From an uncultured Clostridium sp. (GTDB taxonomy: Bacteria; Cyanobacteriota; Vampirovibrionia; Gastranaerophilales; Gastranaerophilaceae), in contig CAUDIU010000005.1 of NCBI GenBank assembly GCA_958449715.1, positions 1 to 46,219 of the forward strand: 46,219 nucleotides of DNA, read 5' to 3'. A program made the position numbers and the translations under genes. The notes beneath the pieces are model-generated. The model was given only the letters and a program-made list of their open reading frames with translations, did not search any database and was not told the origin of the DNA. Each line of letters begins with the position of its first letter. Within the stretch, counting starts at the first letter, position 1. Shown here piece after piece: positions 8,988-17,709 of the stretch.

Positions 8988-9530
8988 CTAATCAACTTTA
9001 TATTTTAGAGCTTCTTTTGTTACAAGTTCCATGTATTTTTTGTTATTTTTTTCAGCAAAATCTATAGCTTTTTTTCGAGCTTCTTCTTGTCCGCCAAGTT
9101 CTGATGAGTAAAATCGTTTTGCATAAGAAAATCTGTCGAGTCCTTTTCCTTTTGATGTTTGGTAGACTGCTGTGTTGTATTCGTAGTATTCTTTATTTTC
9201 AGGGAAAGTTAAATAGCCGACAATTGAAGCATCTGGATATACTAAAACTGATGCTCCTTTTGTTTTTTCTTGAATTTCATGAGCATATTGTGCGGCAGCA
9301 TCTGTCGGGTTTGTTAAATCAGGAAAATTTGTGATTTGGATTTTGGTGTGCCAATTCCCGATATTTTCATCTTTTAATAGGTAGTCATAATTTTTTGTTT
9401 CACTGTCAGGGTTTGACAGGTAGTATGTCTCTTTATCAAATTTAATTTTATTTTCCATAGCGTAAGATATTCCTTGAGTTAAAAGCAGTAAGTTAAACAA
9501 AATAAAAAAAGTTTTAAATTTATTTTTCAT
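8988..9530 (-). CDS. Exported hypothetical protein, 180 aa
   Basis: Signal peptide MKNKFKTFFILFNLLLLTQGISYA, then a soluble domain of about 155 residues with YLSNPDSETKNYDYLLKDENIGNWHTKIQITNFP-type beta strands and a lysine-rich C-terminal helix. No catalytic motif and no Cys in the mature part. Ribosome-binding site AGGAT. It looks like a small periplasmic or secreted conserved hypothetical protein; function unknown. Confidence 0.75.
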   Translation of the reverse strand: MKNKFKTFFILFNLLLLTQGISYAMENKIKFDKETYYLSNPDSETKNYDYLLKDENIGNWHTKIQITNFPDLTNPTDAAAQYAHEIQEKTKGASVLVYPDASIVGYLTFPENKEYYEYNTAVYQTSKGKGLDRFSYAKRFYSSELGGQEEARKKAIDFAEKNNKKYMELVTKEALKYKVD

Positions 9531-9590
9531 AAAAAATCCTCATTACAAAAATAATTATCTTTTTATATAAATAAAAATCTATTCCCCACT

Positions 9591-9619
9591 TTGTTAATAT
9601 CTAAATTTTGATATATAAT
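9591..9619 (+). promoter_or_regulatory. Promoter of the rmlCBD operon
   Basis: TTGTTA (9591-9596), 17-nt spacer, TATAAT (9614-9619). The leader is about 80 nt and has a small hairpin, GATAAAA with TTTTATC, just before the GGAAAGG ribosome-binding site. Confidence 0.7.
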
Positions 9620-9706
9620 AATTTTAATAAGATATTTAAGTTTTTATAAAAAAGGGAGCTAGTGTAAGTTAGGATAAAATAAATTTTTATCGGAAAGGTT
9701 ATAACA

Positions 9707-10264
9707 ATGCCGTTTGAATTTGAACCGCAAAAGATTAAAGATGTAATTTTAGTTAAGCCAAAAGTTTTTGGTGATAATCGTGGATTTTTTATGGAAAGTT
9801 ATAAAAAATCTGATTTTTATGCAAATGGGATAGAGGTAGAATTCAATCAGGATAATCATTCCAAATCAACAGCCCATGTTTTAAGAGGTTTGCATTATCA
9901 AGCGAAACCTTATGGTCAGGCAAAACTTGTAAGATGTGGTCGCGGTAGGATTTATGATGTTGCAGTAGATATAAGACCTGAATCAGAAACTTTTGGTCAG
10001 TATGTAAAAGTTGAATTGTCAGAAGAAAACAAGCATATGTTATTTATCCCTGAAGGATTTGCACATGGCTTTGTTGTGTTATCTGATGAAGCAGAGCTTT
10101 TATACAAAGCAAGCGGAGAATATGCTCCTCAAGCTGACAGAGGTGTTTTGTGGTGCGACAAAGATATAAATATTGATTGGGAGATAGATTTTGACCCTAT
10201 TTTGTCTGAAAAAGACAAAGTTCAACCATTATTAAAAGATATAAATAAAAAGGAGTTAATATAA
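9707..10264 (+). CDS. rmlC: dTDP-4-dehydrorhamnose 3,5-epimerase
   Basis: 185 aa cupin enzyme, third step of dTDP-L-rhamnose synthesis: epimerises dTDP-4-keto-6-deoxyglucose at C3 and C5. Motifs: NRGFFMESY, the catalytic His region VLRGLHYQ (61-68 area), LVRCGRGRIYDVAVDIR, and PEGFAHGFVVLSD. First gene of rmlC-rmlB-rmlD; only 1 nt separates its stop from rmlB. Confidence 0.95.
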   Translation: MPFEFEPQKIKDVILVKPKVFGDNRGFFMESYKKSDFYANGIEVEFNQDNHSKSTAHVLRGLHYQAKPYGQAKLVRCGRGRIYDVAVDIRPESETFGQYVKVELSEENKHMLFIPEGFAHGFVVLSDEAELLYKASGEYAPQADRGVLWCDKDINIDWEIDFDPILSEKDKVQPLLKDINKKELI

Positions 10265-10265
10265 T

Positions 10266-11243
10266 ATGAGAATTCTTGTAACTGGTGGTGCCGGTTTTAT
10301 TGGTAGTTGTTTTGTAAGACATATGTTAAAAAATCATCCTGATTATAAAATTATAAATCTTGATGCTTTAACATATGCCGGCAATATTGAAAATCTTGAT
10401 GATGTAAAAGATAATCCTAATTATACATTTGTTCATGGAAATATTTGTGATAAAAAACTTGTACCAGAATTAGTAGAACAAGTTGATGCGGTTGTAAATT
10501 TTGCAGCAGAATCTCATGTGGATCGTTCAATTACAGGTCCTGAAATTTTTATTGAAACTAACGTTAAAGGTACATTAAATTTATTACAAGCTGCACGTCA
10601 ATTTAAGACTCAAAGATATTTACAGGTATCTACAGATGAGGTGTACGGAACTTTAGGTAAAACAGGTTATTTCACAGAAACTACACCACTTGCTCCTAAC
10701 AGCCCTTATTCAGCTTCAAAAGCTTCTGCTGATATGCTTGTAAGAGCTTATCATGAAACTTATAATATGCCGGTGTTGACAACAAGATGTTCTAATAATT
10801 ATGGACCTTATCAGTATCCGGAAAAACTTATTCCTTTCTTTATTTCTCAACTTTTGAAAGGCGAAAAAGTTCCTGTGTATGGTGACGGTATGAATGTTCG
10901 TGACTGGTTATATGTATATGATCATTGTGCTGCAATTGATACAGTATTGCATAAAGGTAGAGTTGGTGAAGTTTATAACATTGGCGGACACAATGAAAAA
11001 ACTAACATGGAGATTACTCATCTTATCTTAGATGCTATGGGCAAAGATGAATCTTCAATTAAATATGTAGAAGACAGATTAGGTCATGATAAACGTTACG
11101 CAATTTGTAATGATAAAATTCAGTCAGAACTTGGCTGGAAGCCTTCATTAACTTTTGAGGAAGGCATTAAAATTACTATTGATTGGTATTTGAAAAATCA
11201 AGATTGGATTAAAAGTATAGAAGCTAAAAAGGAATTAGTATAA
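10266..11243 (+). CDS. rmlB: dTDP-glucose 4,6-dehydratase
   Basis: 325 aa extended short-chain dehydrogenase. NAD-binding GGAGFIGS at residues 7-14, the VNFAAESHVDRS motif, active-site STDEVYG, and catalytic YSASKASAD (Tyr-x3-Lys). Makes dTDP-4-keto-6-deoxyglucose from dTDP-glucose. Its last base is the first base of rmlD (TAATG overlap), so translation is coupled. Confidence 0.96.
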   Translation: MRILVTGGAGFIGSCFVRHMLKNHPDYKIINLDALTYAGNIENLDDVKDNPNYTFVHGNICDKKLVPELVEQVDAVVNFAAESHVDRSITGPEIFIETNVKGTLNLLQAARQFKTQRYLQVSTDEVYGTLGKTGYFTETTPLAPNSPYSASKASADMLVRAYHETYNMPVLTTRCSNNYGPYQYPEKLIPFFISQLLKGEKVPVYGDGMNVRDWLYVYDHCAAIDTVLHKGRVGEVYNIGGHNEKTNMEITHLILDAMGKDESSIKYVEDRLGHDKRYAICNDKIQSELGWKPSLTFEEGIKITIDWYLKNQDWIKSIEAKKELV

Positions 11244-12061
11244 TGAAAGTATTGGTAACAGGCGCAAAAGGTATGTTAGGGCAGGATTTATCTCCGATAT
11301 TTGAAGATGCTGGGGCTTTTGTAATAGAGACTGATGTAGATACATTAGATATTACAAATGCAGAGCAAGTAAAGCAGGTATTAACTGATATTAGACCGGA
11401 TTTAGTTGTTCACTGCGCAGCTTATACAAATGTTGATAAGGCTGAAGAAGATTTGAAAACTGCTGAGCTAATTAATGTAACTGGAACTGAAAATATTGCA
11501 GAGGCTTGCGGAAAACTAGGAATTACTCTTGTATATATTTCAACAGATTATGTATTTGATGGGACAAAAAATGAACCTTACAAACCAGATGATAGACCAA
11601 ATCCGATAAATAACTACGGTACTACAAAATACGAGGGTGAAGAAGCTGTAAGAAGTCTTTGTGAAAAATATTATATTGCTCGCACTTCTTGGCTTTACGG
11701 ACACCATGGTAAGAATTTTGTTGAAACAATGATAGGTCTTGCCGACAGAGAAGAAGTTAATGTCGTTGACGATCAAATGGGTTGTCCTACTTGGACTGTT
11801 GAATTGGCAAACGGTATTTTGAAACTTCTTTCAAAACCTTATGGAACTTACCATGTATGCGGTTCAGGCTCGACTACTTGGTATGGTTTTGCAAAAGAAA
11901 TTTTTGCTCAAGCAGGTCTGGCAGTTAATTTGAAACCTTGTACGACTGATAAATTCCCGCGTCCAGCTAAACGTCCTGCATATAGCGTTATGGATAATGA
12001 TAAAATTTGCAGAAATTGGCAAGCCGCACTGAAAGATTATATCGAATTAAGAAATATATAG
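11243..12061 (+). CDS. rmlD: dTDP-4-dehydrorhamnose reductase
   Basis: 272 aa. Final step of dTDP-L-rhamnose synthesis. NAD(P)H-binding VTGAKGMLGQDL at the N-terminus, HCAAYTNVDKAEED, STDYVFDG and catalytic YGTTKYEGE. RTSWLYG and VVDDQMGCPTW near the substrate pocket are typical of RmlD. Slightly shorter than many family members but intact. Confidence 0.95.
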   Translation: MKVLVTGAKGMLGQDLSPIFEDAGAFVIETDVDTLDITNAEQVKQVLTDIRPDLVVHCAAYTNVDKAEEDLKTAELINVTGTENIAEACGKLGITLVYISTDYVFDGTKNEPYKPDDRPNPINNYGTTKYEGEEAVRSLCEKYYIARTSWLYGHHGKNFVETMIGLADREEVNVVDDQMGCPTWTVELANGILKLLSKPYGTYHVCGSGSTTWYGFAKEIFAQAGLAVNLKPCTTDKFPRPAKRPAYSVMDNDKICRNWQAALKDYIELRNI

Positions 12062-12088
12062 AATTAGTCTGATATTTAAAGACTGATA

Positions 12089-12117
12089 TTGAAAATCTTT
12101 TAAATTTTAAGTAGAAT
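12089..12117 (+). promoter_or_regulatory. Promoter of rmlA
   Basis: TTGAAA (12089-12094), 17-nt spacer, TAGAAT (12112-12117). It gives rmlA its own start within the cluster, with a leader of roughly 14 nt carrying a GAGG ribosome-binding site. Two direct CTGATATT repeats lie just upstream. Confidence 0.6.
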
Positions 12118-12137
12118 ACTTAAAAAACGAGGTATTT

Positions 12138-13016
12138 ATGAAAGGTATTGTATTAGCAGGCGGTGCAGGCACAAGATTACATCCAAGTACAATTGCTGTA
12201 TCAAAACAGTTATTGCCGATTTATGACAAACCGATGATTTATCATCCGATTTCGGTTTTAATGCTTGCAGGCATTAGAGAAATTCTTATTATATCTACAC
12301 CTGTTGATTTGCCTAATTTTAAAAGACTTTTAGGTGACGGAAGTCAGTTTGGAGTCAAATTTTCATACAAAGAACAGCCCTCACCCGATGGACTTGCTCA
12401 AGCTTTTATTCTTGGAGAAGAATTTATCGGAGATGATTGTGCAGCTTTGATTTTGGGCGATAATATCTTTTATGGCGGTGGATTTTCTGGAAAATTAAAA
12501 AGGGTTGTATCTGACGTTACGAATAAAGGTGGTGCAACTGTATTTGGTTATCCTGTGAAAGATCCTCAAAGATTTGGAGTTGTTGAATTTGATAGAGATG
12601 GAAAAGTTATATCTATTGAAGAAAAGCCACAAAATCCAAAGTCTCATTATGCTGTGACTGGGCTTTATTTTTACGATAACAAAGTTGTAGAGTATGCAAA
12701 AAAATTATCCCCTTCTGCTCGTGGCGAATTAGAAATTACTGATTTGAATAAGCTTTATTTTCAAAATGGTAATTTGAATGTGGAATTATTGGGACGTGGT
12801 TTTGCATGGCTTGATACAGGTACTCATCATTCACTTTTGCAAGCAAGCCAATTTGTTCAAACCGTTGAAGAAAATCAAGGTATAAAGATTGCGTGTCTTG
12901 AAGAAGTTGCATATAGAATGGGTTTTGTGACAAAAGAAGACTTGCAAAAAACAATAGAAAAATATAATAACAATGAGTATTTTAATTATGTAAGAAATAT
13001 GCTTAATAAGTTGTAA
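12138..13016 (+). CDS. rmlA: Glucose-1-phosphate thymidylyltransferase
   Basis: 292 aa, the first enzyme of dTDP-L-rhamnose synthesis (dTTP + glucose-1-phosphate to dTDP-glucose). Nucleotide-binding signature LAGGAGTRLHPSTIAVSKQLLPIYDKPMI is seen as LAGGAGTRL and KQLLPIYDKP; substrate segments ILGDNIFYG and GFAWLDTGTH are present. Completes the four-gene rhamnose set; its separate promoter may allow independent dosing of dTDP-glucose. Confidence 0.96.
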   Translation: MKGIVLAGGAGTRLHPSTIAVSKQLLPIYDKPMIYHPISVLMLAGIREILIISTPVDLPNFKRLLGDGSQFGVKFSYKEQPSPDGLAQAFILGEEFIGDDCAALILGDNIFYGGGFSGKLKRVVSDVTNKGGATVFGYPVKDPQRFGVVEFDRDGKVISIEEKPQNPKSHYAVTGLYFYDNKVVEYAKKLSPSARGELEITDLNKLYFQNGNLNVELLGRGFAWLDTGTHHSLLQASQFVQTVEENQGIKIACLEEVAYRMGFVTKEDLQKTIEKYNNNEYFNYVRNMLNKL

Positions 13017-13039
13017 GTTTTTTAATTTTCACATATAAT
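13011..13039 (+). promoter_or_regulatory. Promoter of glyA
   Basis: TTGTAA (13011-13016, overlapping the rmlA stop), 17-nt spacer, TATAAT (13034-13039). The predicted start near 13046 coincides with the first stem of the structured leader. Confidence 0.7.
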
Positions 13040-13047
13040 TGCATTAT

Positions 13048-13130
13048 AGTCTTAGGGTAATGTGTAAGGTGATAGTGAGATTATGTATTACCGCTAATTT
13101 GGAAGACTTCACTAGAGCATGCTGGGGAGG
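13048..13130 (+). promoter_or_regulatory. Structured, pseudoknotted glyA leader (riboswitch-like)
   Basis: P1 AGTCTT (13048-13053) pairs with AAGACT (13103-13108). Inside it, P2 is a 12-pair hairpin, GGTAATGTGTAA (13056-13067) with TTATGTATTACC (13081-13092), three pairs being G-U. Its 13-nt loop contains TAGTGA (13073-13078), which is the exact complement of TCACTA (13109-13114), immediately 3' of P1. An AGCATGCT palindrome and the GGGGAGG ribosome-binding site follow. The layout suits ligand-controlled access to the ribosome-binding site. I cannot match it to glycine, THF, ZTP or SAM classes from memory. Confidence 0.6.
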
Positions 13131-13135
13131 GTAAA

Positions 13136-14374
13136 ATGAATTTAGAACATATAAAAAAAGTTGATCCGTTAGTTGCAGAACAGATAGAAAAAGAATTTGA
13201 AAGACAACAAAACACTATTGAGTTAATTGCAAGTGAAAATATTACATCAGAAGCTGTAATGGAAGCTTGCGGTAGTGTTTTGACAAATAAATACGCAGAG
13301 GGTAAACCTCATAAACGTTTTTATAACGGTTGTGATAATGTCGATGTGATAGAAGAAACAGCTCAAAAAAGAGCATGCGAACTTTTCCATATGGATCACG
13401 CAAATGTTCAACCTCACAGTGGTGCCCAAGCAAATATGGCTGTATTTATGGCTGTATTAAAACCTGGTGATAAAGTATTAGGAATGGATTTGTCAAACGG
13501 TGGTCACTTATCTCATGGATCTCCTGTTAATTTCTCAGGTCTTTATTTTGATGTAAAGAGCTATGGAGTAGATGAGAACGGTAACATTGATTATGATAAT
13601 GTTCGACAAATGGCACATGAACATAAGCCTAAGTTAATTATTTGCGGTGCAAGTAATTATTCAAAAATTATAGATTTCAAAAAGTTTAGAGAAATTGCAG
13701 ATGAGGTTGGCGCATATTTACTAGCTGATATTGCTCATATTGCAGGTTTGGTTGCAGCAGGACTTCATCCGTCACCTGCAGGTTATGCTCATTTTGTAAC
13801 AACAACTACTCATAAATCATTGAGAGGTCCAAGAGGCGGAATTACTATGTGTGACGAAGAATTCGCACAAATTATTGATAAAGCAGTATTTCCAGGATTA
13901 CAAGGCGGACCTTTAGAACATATTATTGCTGGTAAGGCTGTTGCTTTATTAGAGGCTTCTAAACCTGAATTTAAAACTTATGCAGAACAGATTTTGAAAA
14001 ATGCTAAAGCTCTAGCACAAGGTCTTATGGATGAAGGTATGGACATTGTAGGCGGTATGACTGAAAACCACTTGATGACTTTGGATTTGAGAAAGACCGG
14101 TAAAACAGGAAAAGACATGGCAAATGTCTTAGAACGAGTTGGAATTACTGCAAATAAAAATACAGTACCTAATGACCCTCAAAGTCCTTTTGTTACAAGT
14201 GGAATTAGATTAGGAGTTCCTGCTGTTACAACAAGAGGGTTCAAAGAAGAAGATATGATTGAAGTTGCAAAAATTATTGCATCTGCAATATTTTCGTCAG
14301 ATAATGAATTGGGCTTACAAAATTTAAGAGAACGTTCTTTAAAACTTTGTAAGAAATATCCAATATACAAATAA
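13136..14374 (+). CDS. glyA: Serine hydroxymethyltransferase
   Basis: 412 aa, PLP enzyme that converts serine and tetrahydrofolate to glycine and methylene-tetrahydrofolate. Motifs: ELIASENITS near the N-terminus, NKYAEGKPHKRFYNGC, NVQPHSGAQANMAV, and the PLP-lysine segment TTTTHKSLRGPRGG. Full length. Preceded by a strong GGGGAGG site and the structured leader at 13048-13130. The transferase gene starts 17 nt after its stop, so they probably share a transcript. Confidence 0.97.
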   Translation: MNLEHIKKVDPLVAEQIEKEFERQQNTIELIASENITSEAVMEACGSVLTNKYAEGKPHKRFYNGCDNVDVIEETAQKRACELFHMDHANVQPHSGAQANMAVFMAVLKPGDKVLGMDLSNGGHLSHGSPVNFSGLYFDVKSYGVDENGNIDYDNVRQMAHEHKPKLIICGASNYSKIIDFKKFREIADEVGAYLLADIAHIAGLVAAGLHPSPAGYAHFVTTTTHKSLRGPRGGITMCDEEFAQIIDKAVFPGLQGGPLEHIIAGKAVALLEASKPEFKTYAEQILKNAKALAQGLMDEGMDIVGGMTENHLMTLDLRKTGKTGKDMANVLERVGITANKNTVPNDPQSPFVTSGIRLGVPAVTTRGFKEEDMIEVAKIIASAIFSSDNELGLQNLRERSLKLCKKYPIYK

Positions 14375-14391
14375 ATTAAAAGGGATAATTT

Positions 14392-15423
14392 ATGTTAATC
14401 AAATTAACACATGCACATGTAATCGGAACAGTAATAGCTTATTTAATCGGAGTATGTTTAGTGCCTTTGGTAATAAGTTTTTCTAAAAAAGAAGGACTTG
14501 TAGATGTTCCAAATGAAAGAAAAATCCATACAAAACCGATATCGCGTATAGGTGGTGTTGCAATTTGGGCAAGTACAATGTTGACGTTTTTATGTCTTGT
14601 GTTTATGAGTTATTACCCTTATGGAAGTTTGCTTTCAGGAATTTTGCTAGGCGGTTCTTTAATGTTTTTATTAGGACTTGTTGATGATATTTACAACCTT
14701 GATGCAAAATTCAAATTATTCTTGCAAATTTCTATAGCTACATTAGTTTATTTATTAGGCGTACAAATTAATAATGTACCGTTTATCGGACATTTAGGAA
14801 TATTTTCATATCCTATAACTTTGTTATGGATTGTTGGTATTTCTAATGCTTTGAATTTTATTGATGGGGTAGATGGATTAGCTGGTTCTGTTGTTACTGT
14901 AAATGCTGTAACTTTAGCTATTATTGCAGTTGCAATGACTCCTCCAAGCCCTATAAGTGCTTTAATTGGTTTTATTTTAGCAGGTTCTATGTTAGCGTTT
15001 TTAACATATAATTTTAACCCTGCAAAAATCTTTATGGGTGACAGTGGTGCATTATTTTCAGGCTTTCTACTTGCTACAATTTCAATTACTGGAGTAATGA
15101 AAGCAGCTACTCTTGCGATATTATTACCTTTCTTAGTATTAGCTGTACCTATTATGGATATTACTTTTTCTTCTTTAAGAAGAATTGCAAAAGGGAAGTC
15201 TCCATTTGTAGCTGATGCTGAGCATATTCACCACAAATTATTACATGCAGGTTTTTCTCAAAAGAAAACAGTAATGATTTTGACATCAGTTGCAATTATA
15301 GCAGGTGCTTTGGCATCATTGTTTATGGGGTCTGCAACTATAAAACATTATTTTATTTATATAATAGCCATAGTTATTGTTATGTTGTTACTTAACTTTA
15401 TTAAAGCCTTGACAAAAAAATAA
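14392..15423 (+). CDS. WecA/TagO-family undecaprenyl-phosphate sugar-1-P transferase
   Basis: 343 aa polytopic membrane protein of the MraY/WecA family, about 10-11 membrane segments. Catalytic motifs: GLVDDIYNLD (DDxxxLD), NALNFIDGVDGLAG, IFMGDSGALF, and ADAEHIHHKL with the HIHH of WecA-type enzymes. It should load GlcNAc-1-P or a similar sugar onto undecaprenyl phosphate to start surface polysaccharide synthesis, which fits the neighbouring rhamnose genes. The HIHH motif makes MraY itself unlikely. AAGGGAT ribosome-binding site. Confidence 0.88.
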   Translation: MLIKLTHAHVIGTVIAYLIGVCLVPLVISFSKKEGLVDVPNERKIHTKPISRIGGVAIWASTMLTFLCLVFMSYYPYGSLLSGILLGGSLMFLLGLVDDIYNLDAKFKLFLQISIATLVYLLGVQINNVPFIGHLGIFSYPITLLWIVGISNALNFIDGVDGLAGSVVTVNAVTLAIIAVAMTPPSPISALIGFILAGSMLAFLTYNFNPAKIFMGDSGALFSGFLLATISITGVMKAATLAILLPFLVLAVPIMDITFSSLRRIAKGKSPFVADAEHIHHKLLHAGFSQKKTVMILTSVAIIAGALASLFMGSATIKHYFIYIIAIVIVMLLLNFIKALTKK

Positions 15424-15437
15424 TTATGTGTTATTAT
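15409..15437 (+). promoter_or_regulatory. Strong promoter of the gene at 15608
   Basis: TTGACA (15409-15414), exact 17-nt spacer, TATTAT (15432-15437). It begins in the last codons of the transferase gene and implies a leader of about 160 nt. Confidence 0.75.
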
Positions 15438-15444
15438 CCCATGT

Positions 15445-15600
15445 GGATTTAATTACTCAGTTTTGAGCGATGTCGTTTTCACGGGATAAGAGTTCAAAAT
15501 ATTTAAGTGTAAATCTGCCATATATGTATTCTGAAAGTTGAATTTTTTAATTCAACAGCAAAAGGAATACTTGTTACGTGTATTAGTTAAGTAAAGGTTT
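15445..15600 (+). promoter_or_regulatory. Long structured 5' leader or small RNA
   Basis: The 5' end GGATTTA (15445-15451) can pair with TAAATCT (15510-15516). Within lies CTCA-GTTT-TGAG (15556-style hairpin at 15456-15467). Downstream is a perfect hairpin GTTGAATT-TTTT-AATTCAAC (15537-15556), without a U tract, so it is not an ordinary terminator. The AAAGG ribosome-binding site lies at 15593-15597. Function unknown. Confidence 0.45.
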
Positions 15601-15607
15601 ATTAGCT

Positions 15608-16126
15608 ATGACAGTAAGTGCAGTAGGATCACATGATAATTCAAAATTGAATACGATTGTTAAATCAACAGCAGTAGGAATGGTGGGCGGATATGCTCTA
15701 AAATATTTGTATCCGGTACAAAAACAAGAAGATAATATCAGCCGTCGTTCAATGTTAAATTACTGCCGTAAAGTTACAAATAGAGCTAAAGCTGATGATT
15801 TTAGAGGTAATGGTACAAAATCAAAAGCTCAAGATGTATTTATCAAAATGATAGATTCTAATGATAAAGATGCTTTTACAAGTAAAAGTATTGCTAAAAA
15901 AATTACAGCTCTTGGTGGCGAAGAATCATTAGCAGGTAAAGAATTTAGAGGTATTATTAGAGCAGTTAATGAAACATCTAAAAATTTAACAAGACGTTTT
16001 ATGACTGCATACCATGTAATGCTAAAAATTAAAAGACCGGCAATCCCATTTTTAGTTGCGGGTGCTGGTGTTGGTTTCTTAACAGGTTTTGCACACAATG
16101 TCATGAAAACTGACTTTGATGCATAA
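15608..16126 (+). CDS. Hypothetical membrane protein, 172 aa
   Basis: No Sec signal peptide. A glycine-containing hydrophobic stretch (STAVGMVGGYALKYLY, about 19-35) and a C-terminal one (PAIPFLVAGAGVGFLTGFAH, about 140-160) flank a basic, Lys/Arg-rich middle. Likely a small inner-membrane protein with a cytoplasmic central domain. No family recognised. It has its own strong promoter, a long structured leader and a strong terminator, so it is a single-gene unit probably expressed at a high level. Confidence 0.75.
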   Translation: MTVSAVGSHDNSKLNTIVKSTAVGMVGGYALKYLYPVQKQEDNISRRSMLNYCRKVTNRAKADDFRGNGTKSKAQDVFIKMIDSNDKDAFTSKSIAKKITALGGEESLAGKEFRGIIRAVNETSKNLTRRFMTAYHVMLKIKRPAIPFLVAGAGVGFLTGFAHNVMKTDFDA

Positions 16127-16155
16127 ATTTTATATTTTTTCACCAAAAAAATATA

Positions 16156-16186
16156 GGCTGAATTTTTATAATTCAGCCATTTTTTT
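16156..16186 (+). terminator. Rho-independent terminator
   Basis: GGCTGAATT (16156-16164), loop TTTAT, AATTCAGCC (16170-16178), then A and seven T. Ends the transcript of the gene at 15608-16126. Confidence 0.92.
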
Positions 16187-16241
16187 GTGCTACGCACGTA
16201 GAGATTTCTATTTTATAAGGATTTTATAACATCTTATGTTC

Positions 16242-17588
16242 TTAAATTATTTCTCCTTGTAAGTACCATGTTTTTGCACCAGTAATTTTTACGTTTACAA
16301 ATTCTCCTGTCAAATCTTTATCGCAAGTGATATGAACAGTTTTGAAGTTTCTTGTTTTACCAGTATTTATTTTTTTGCCTTTGTGTTCATAAAAACTTTC
16401 AACTAAGACTTCCATTTCTCTGCCTACGTATTTAAGATTCGATTTAAGACAGTTTTCTTGAATTTTTTTGTTTAAACGTTGAAATCTTTCATCTTTGACA
16501 TCTTCAGGTATAAATTTATCTGTCCATTTTGCTGCAACTGTTTTTTCTCTTGGGGAATATGCTGCTACGTTGCAATAATCAAGTTCAAATTCATCTATTG
16601 CAGTAAGAGTTTCTTCAAATTGTTCTTCTGTTTCTCCTGGGAATCCTGCAATGAAGTCGCTTGTGATTGTAACATCAGGTACCATTTTGCGAACTTTTTC
16701 AACAATTTTTGCATAAGTTTCTCTGTCATATCTTCTGTTCATTGCTTTGAGTACAGGAGAACTTCCTGATTGCATTGGAATATGAAAATATTCACATACT
16801 TTATCTAATTCTACGGCTGTTTCAATAAGTTCGTCTGTAATATCTGTCGGATAAGATGTTACAAAGCGAATTCTAAATTTCCCTTCGATTTTATTTAAAT
16901 CTCTTAAAAGGTTTGCAAGTCTGTAATTTGCAAGGTCTTCTCTTTCTTGTTGTTTTGTTGGGAAATCTTTGCCATAGCTGTCAACGTTTTGACCTAATAA
17001 TGTAATTTCTTTAAAACCTGCATTAAGAGCGTCTTTTACTTCTTTAATAATGGTTTCCGGAAGTCTTGAACGTTCTCTGCCTCTTGTGTAAGGTACGATA
17101 CAGTATGTGCAGAAATTGTTACAGCCTTCTGTTATGTTAATCCACGCATTTGTTGATTTTACACGATTGATTGGGAAGCCTTCTTCATTTATTGTTGGCA
17201 TGTTTGTTTCTTCACACGCACAAACTTTTTCTCCTTCATTAATTCTTTTGATAATGTCTGGTAATGAATAAATTTGGTGAGTACCAAGTACAAAATCAAC
17301 ATATGGTGCTCTTGAAAAAACTTTTCTGCCTTTTTGTTGAGCAACGCATCCGCAGATACCAATTTTCAAATCGGGTCTGTCTTGTTTCCATTTTCCCCAT
17401 ACACCTAATTGGCTGAATGCTTTATCTTCACTCAATTGTCTGATTGAACATGTATTTACCATTACCAAATCAGCATCTTGTGGTTCTTTTGTTTCTTCAT
17501 AGTCAAAATGAGATAGTATACCAAGCATTCTTTCGGTATCTGATTTATTCATTTGACATCCCATTGTTTCTATATAAACTTTTTTCAT
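16242..17588 (-). CDS. miaB: tRNA-2-methylthio-N6-isopentenyladenosine37 synthase
   Basis: 448 aa methylthiotransferase. N-terminal UPF0004 domain with cluster-binding Cys11, Cys47 and Cys81; radical-SAM CxxxCxxC as CNNFCTYC following INITEGCN; C-terminal TRAM-like region. It adds a methylthio group to i6A37 in tRNAs reading UNN codons, using SAM and two 4Fe-4S clusters. The MKKVYIETMGCQMNKSD start and RGRERSR segment identify MiaB rather than RimO or MtaB. AGGAA ribosome-binding site. Confidence 0.95.
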   Translation of the reverse strand: MKKVYIETMGCQMNKSDTERMLGILSHFDYEETKEPQDADLVMVNTCSIRQLSEDKAFSQLGVWGKWKQDRPDLKIGICGCVAQQKGRKVFSRAPYVDFVLGTHQIYSLPDIIKRINEGEKVCACEETNMPTINEEGFPINRVKSTNAWINITEGCNNFCTYCIVPYTRGRERSRLPETIIKEVKDALNAGFKEITLLGQNVDSYGKDFPTKQQEREDLANYRLANLLRDLNKIEGKFRIRFVTSYPTDITDELIETAVELDKVCEYFHIPMQSGSSPVLKAMNRRYDRETYAKIVEKVRKMVPDVTITSDFIAGFPGETEEQFEETLTAIDEFELDYCNVAAYSPREKTVAAKWTDKFIPEDVKDERFQRLNKKIQENCLKSNLKYVGREMEVLVESFYEHKGKKINTGKTRNFKTVHITCDKDLTGEFVNVKITGAKTWYLQGEII

Positions 17589-17709
17589 TTTTAATTCCTG
17601 CTATTTATACCTTTACTGTTAAAATTATAATACAAAAATACTTAATATACTTGACTTTTGCCATATAAAATATTATGTTGAAAATATACGGTTGAAAGGT
17701 GTTTATTAT

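Noticed and set aside
13048..13130. Glycine, THF or ZTP riboswitch assignment for the glyA leader
   Set aside because: The conserved cores I remember for these classes are not found; the structure is reported without a class.
15829..16197. 122-codon minus-strand frame opposite the membrane-protein gene
   Set aside because: The plus-strand gene has a strong promoter, ribosome-binding site and terminator; the minus frame crosses that terminator and has no start signals.
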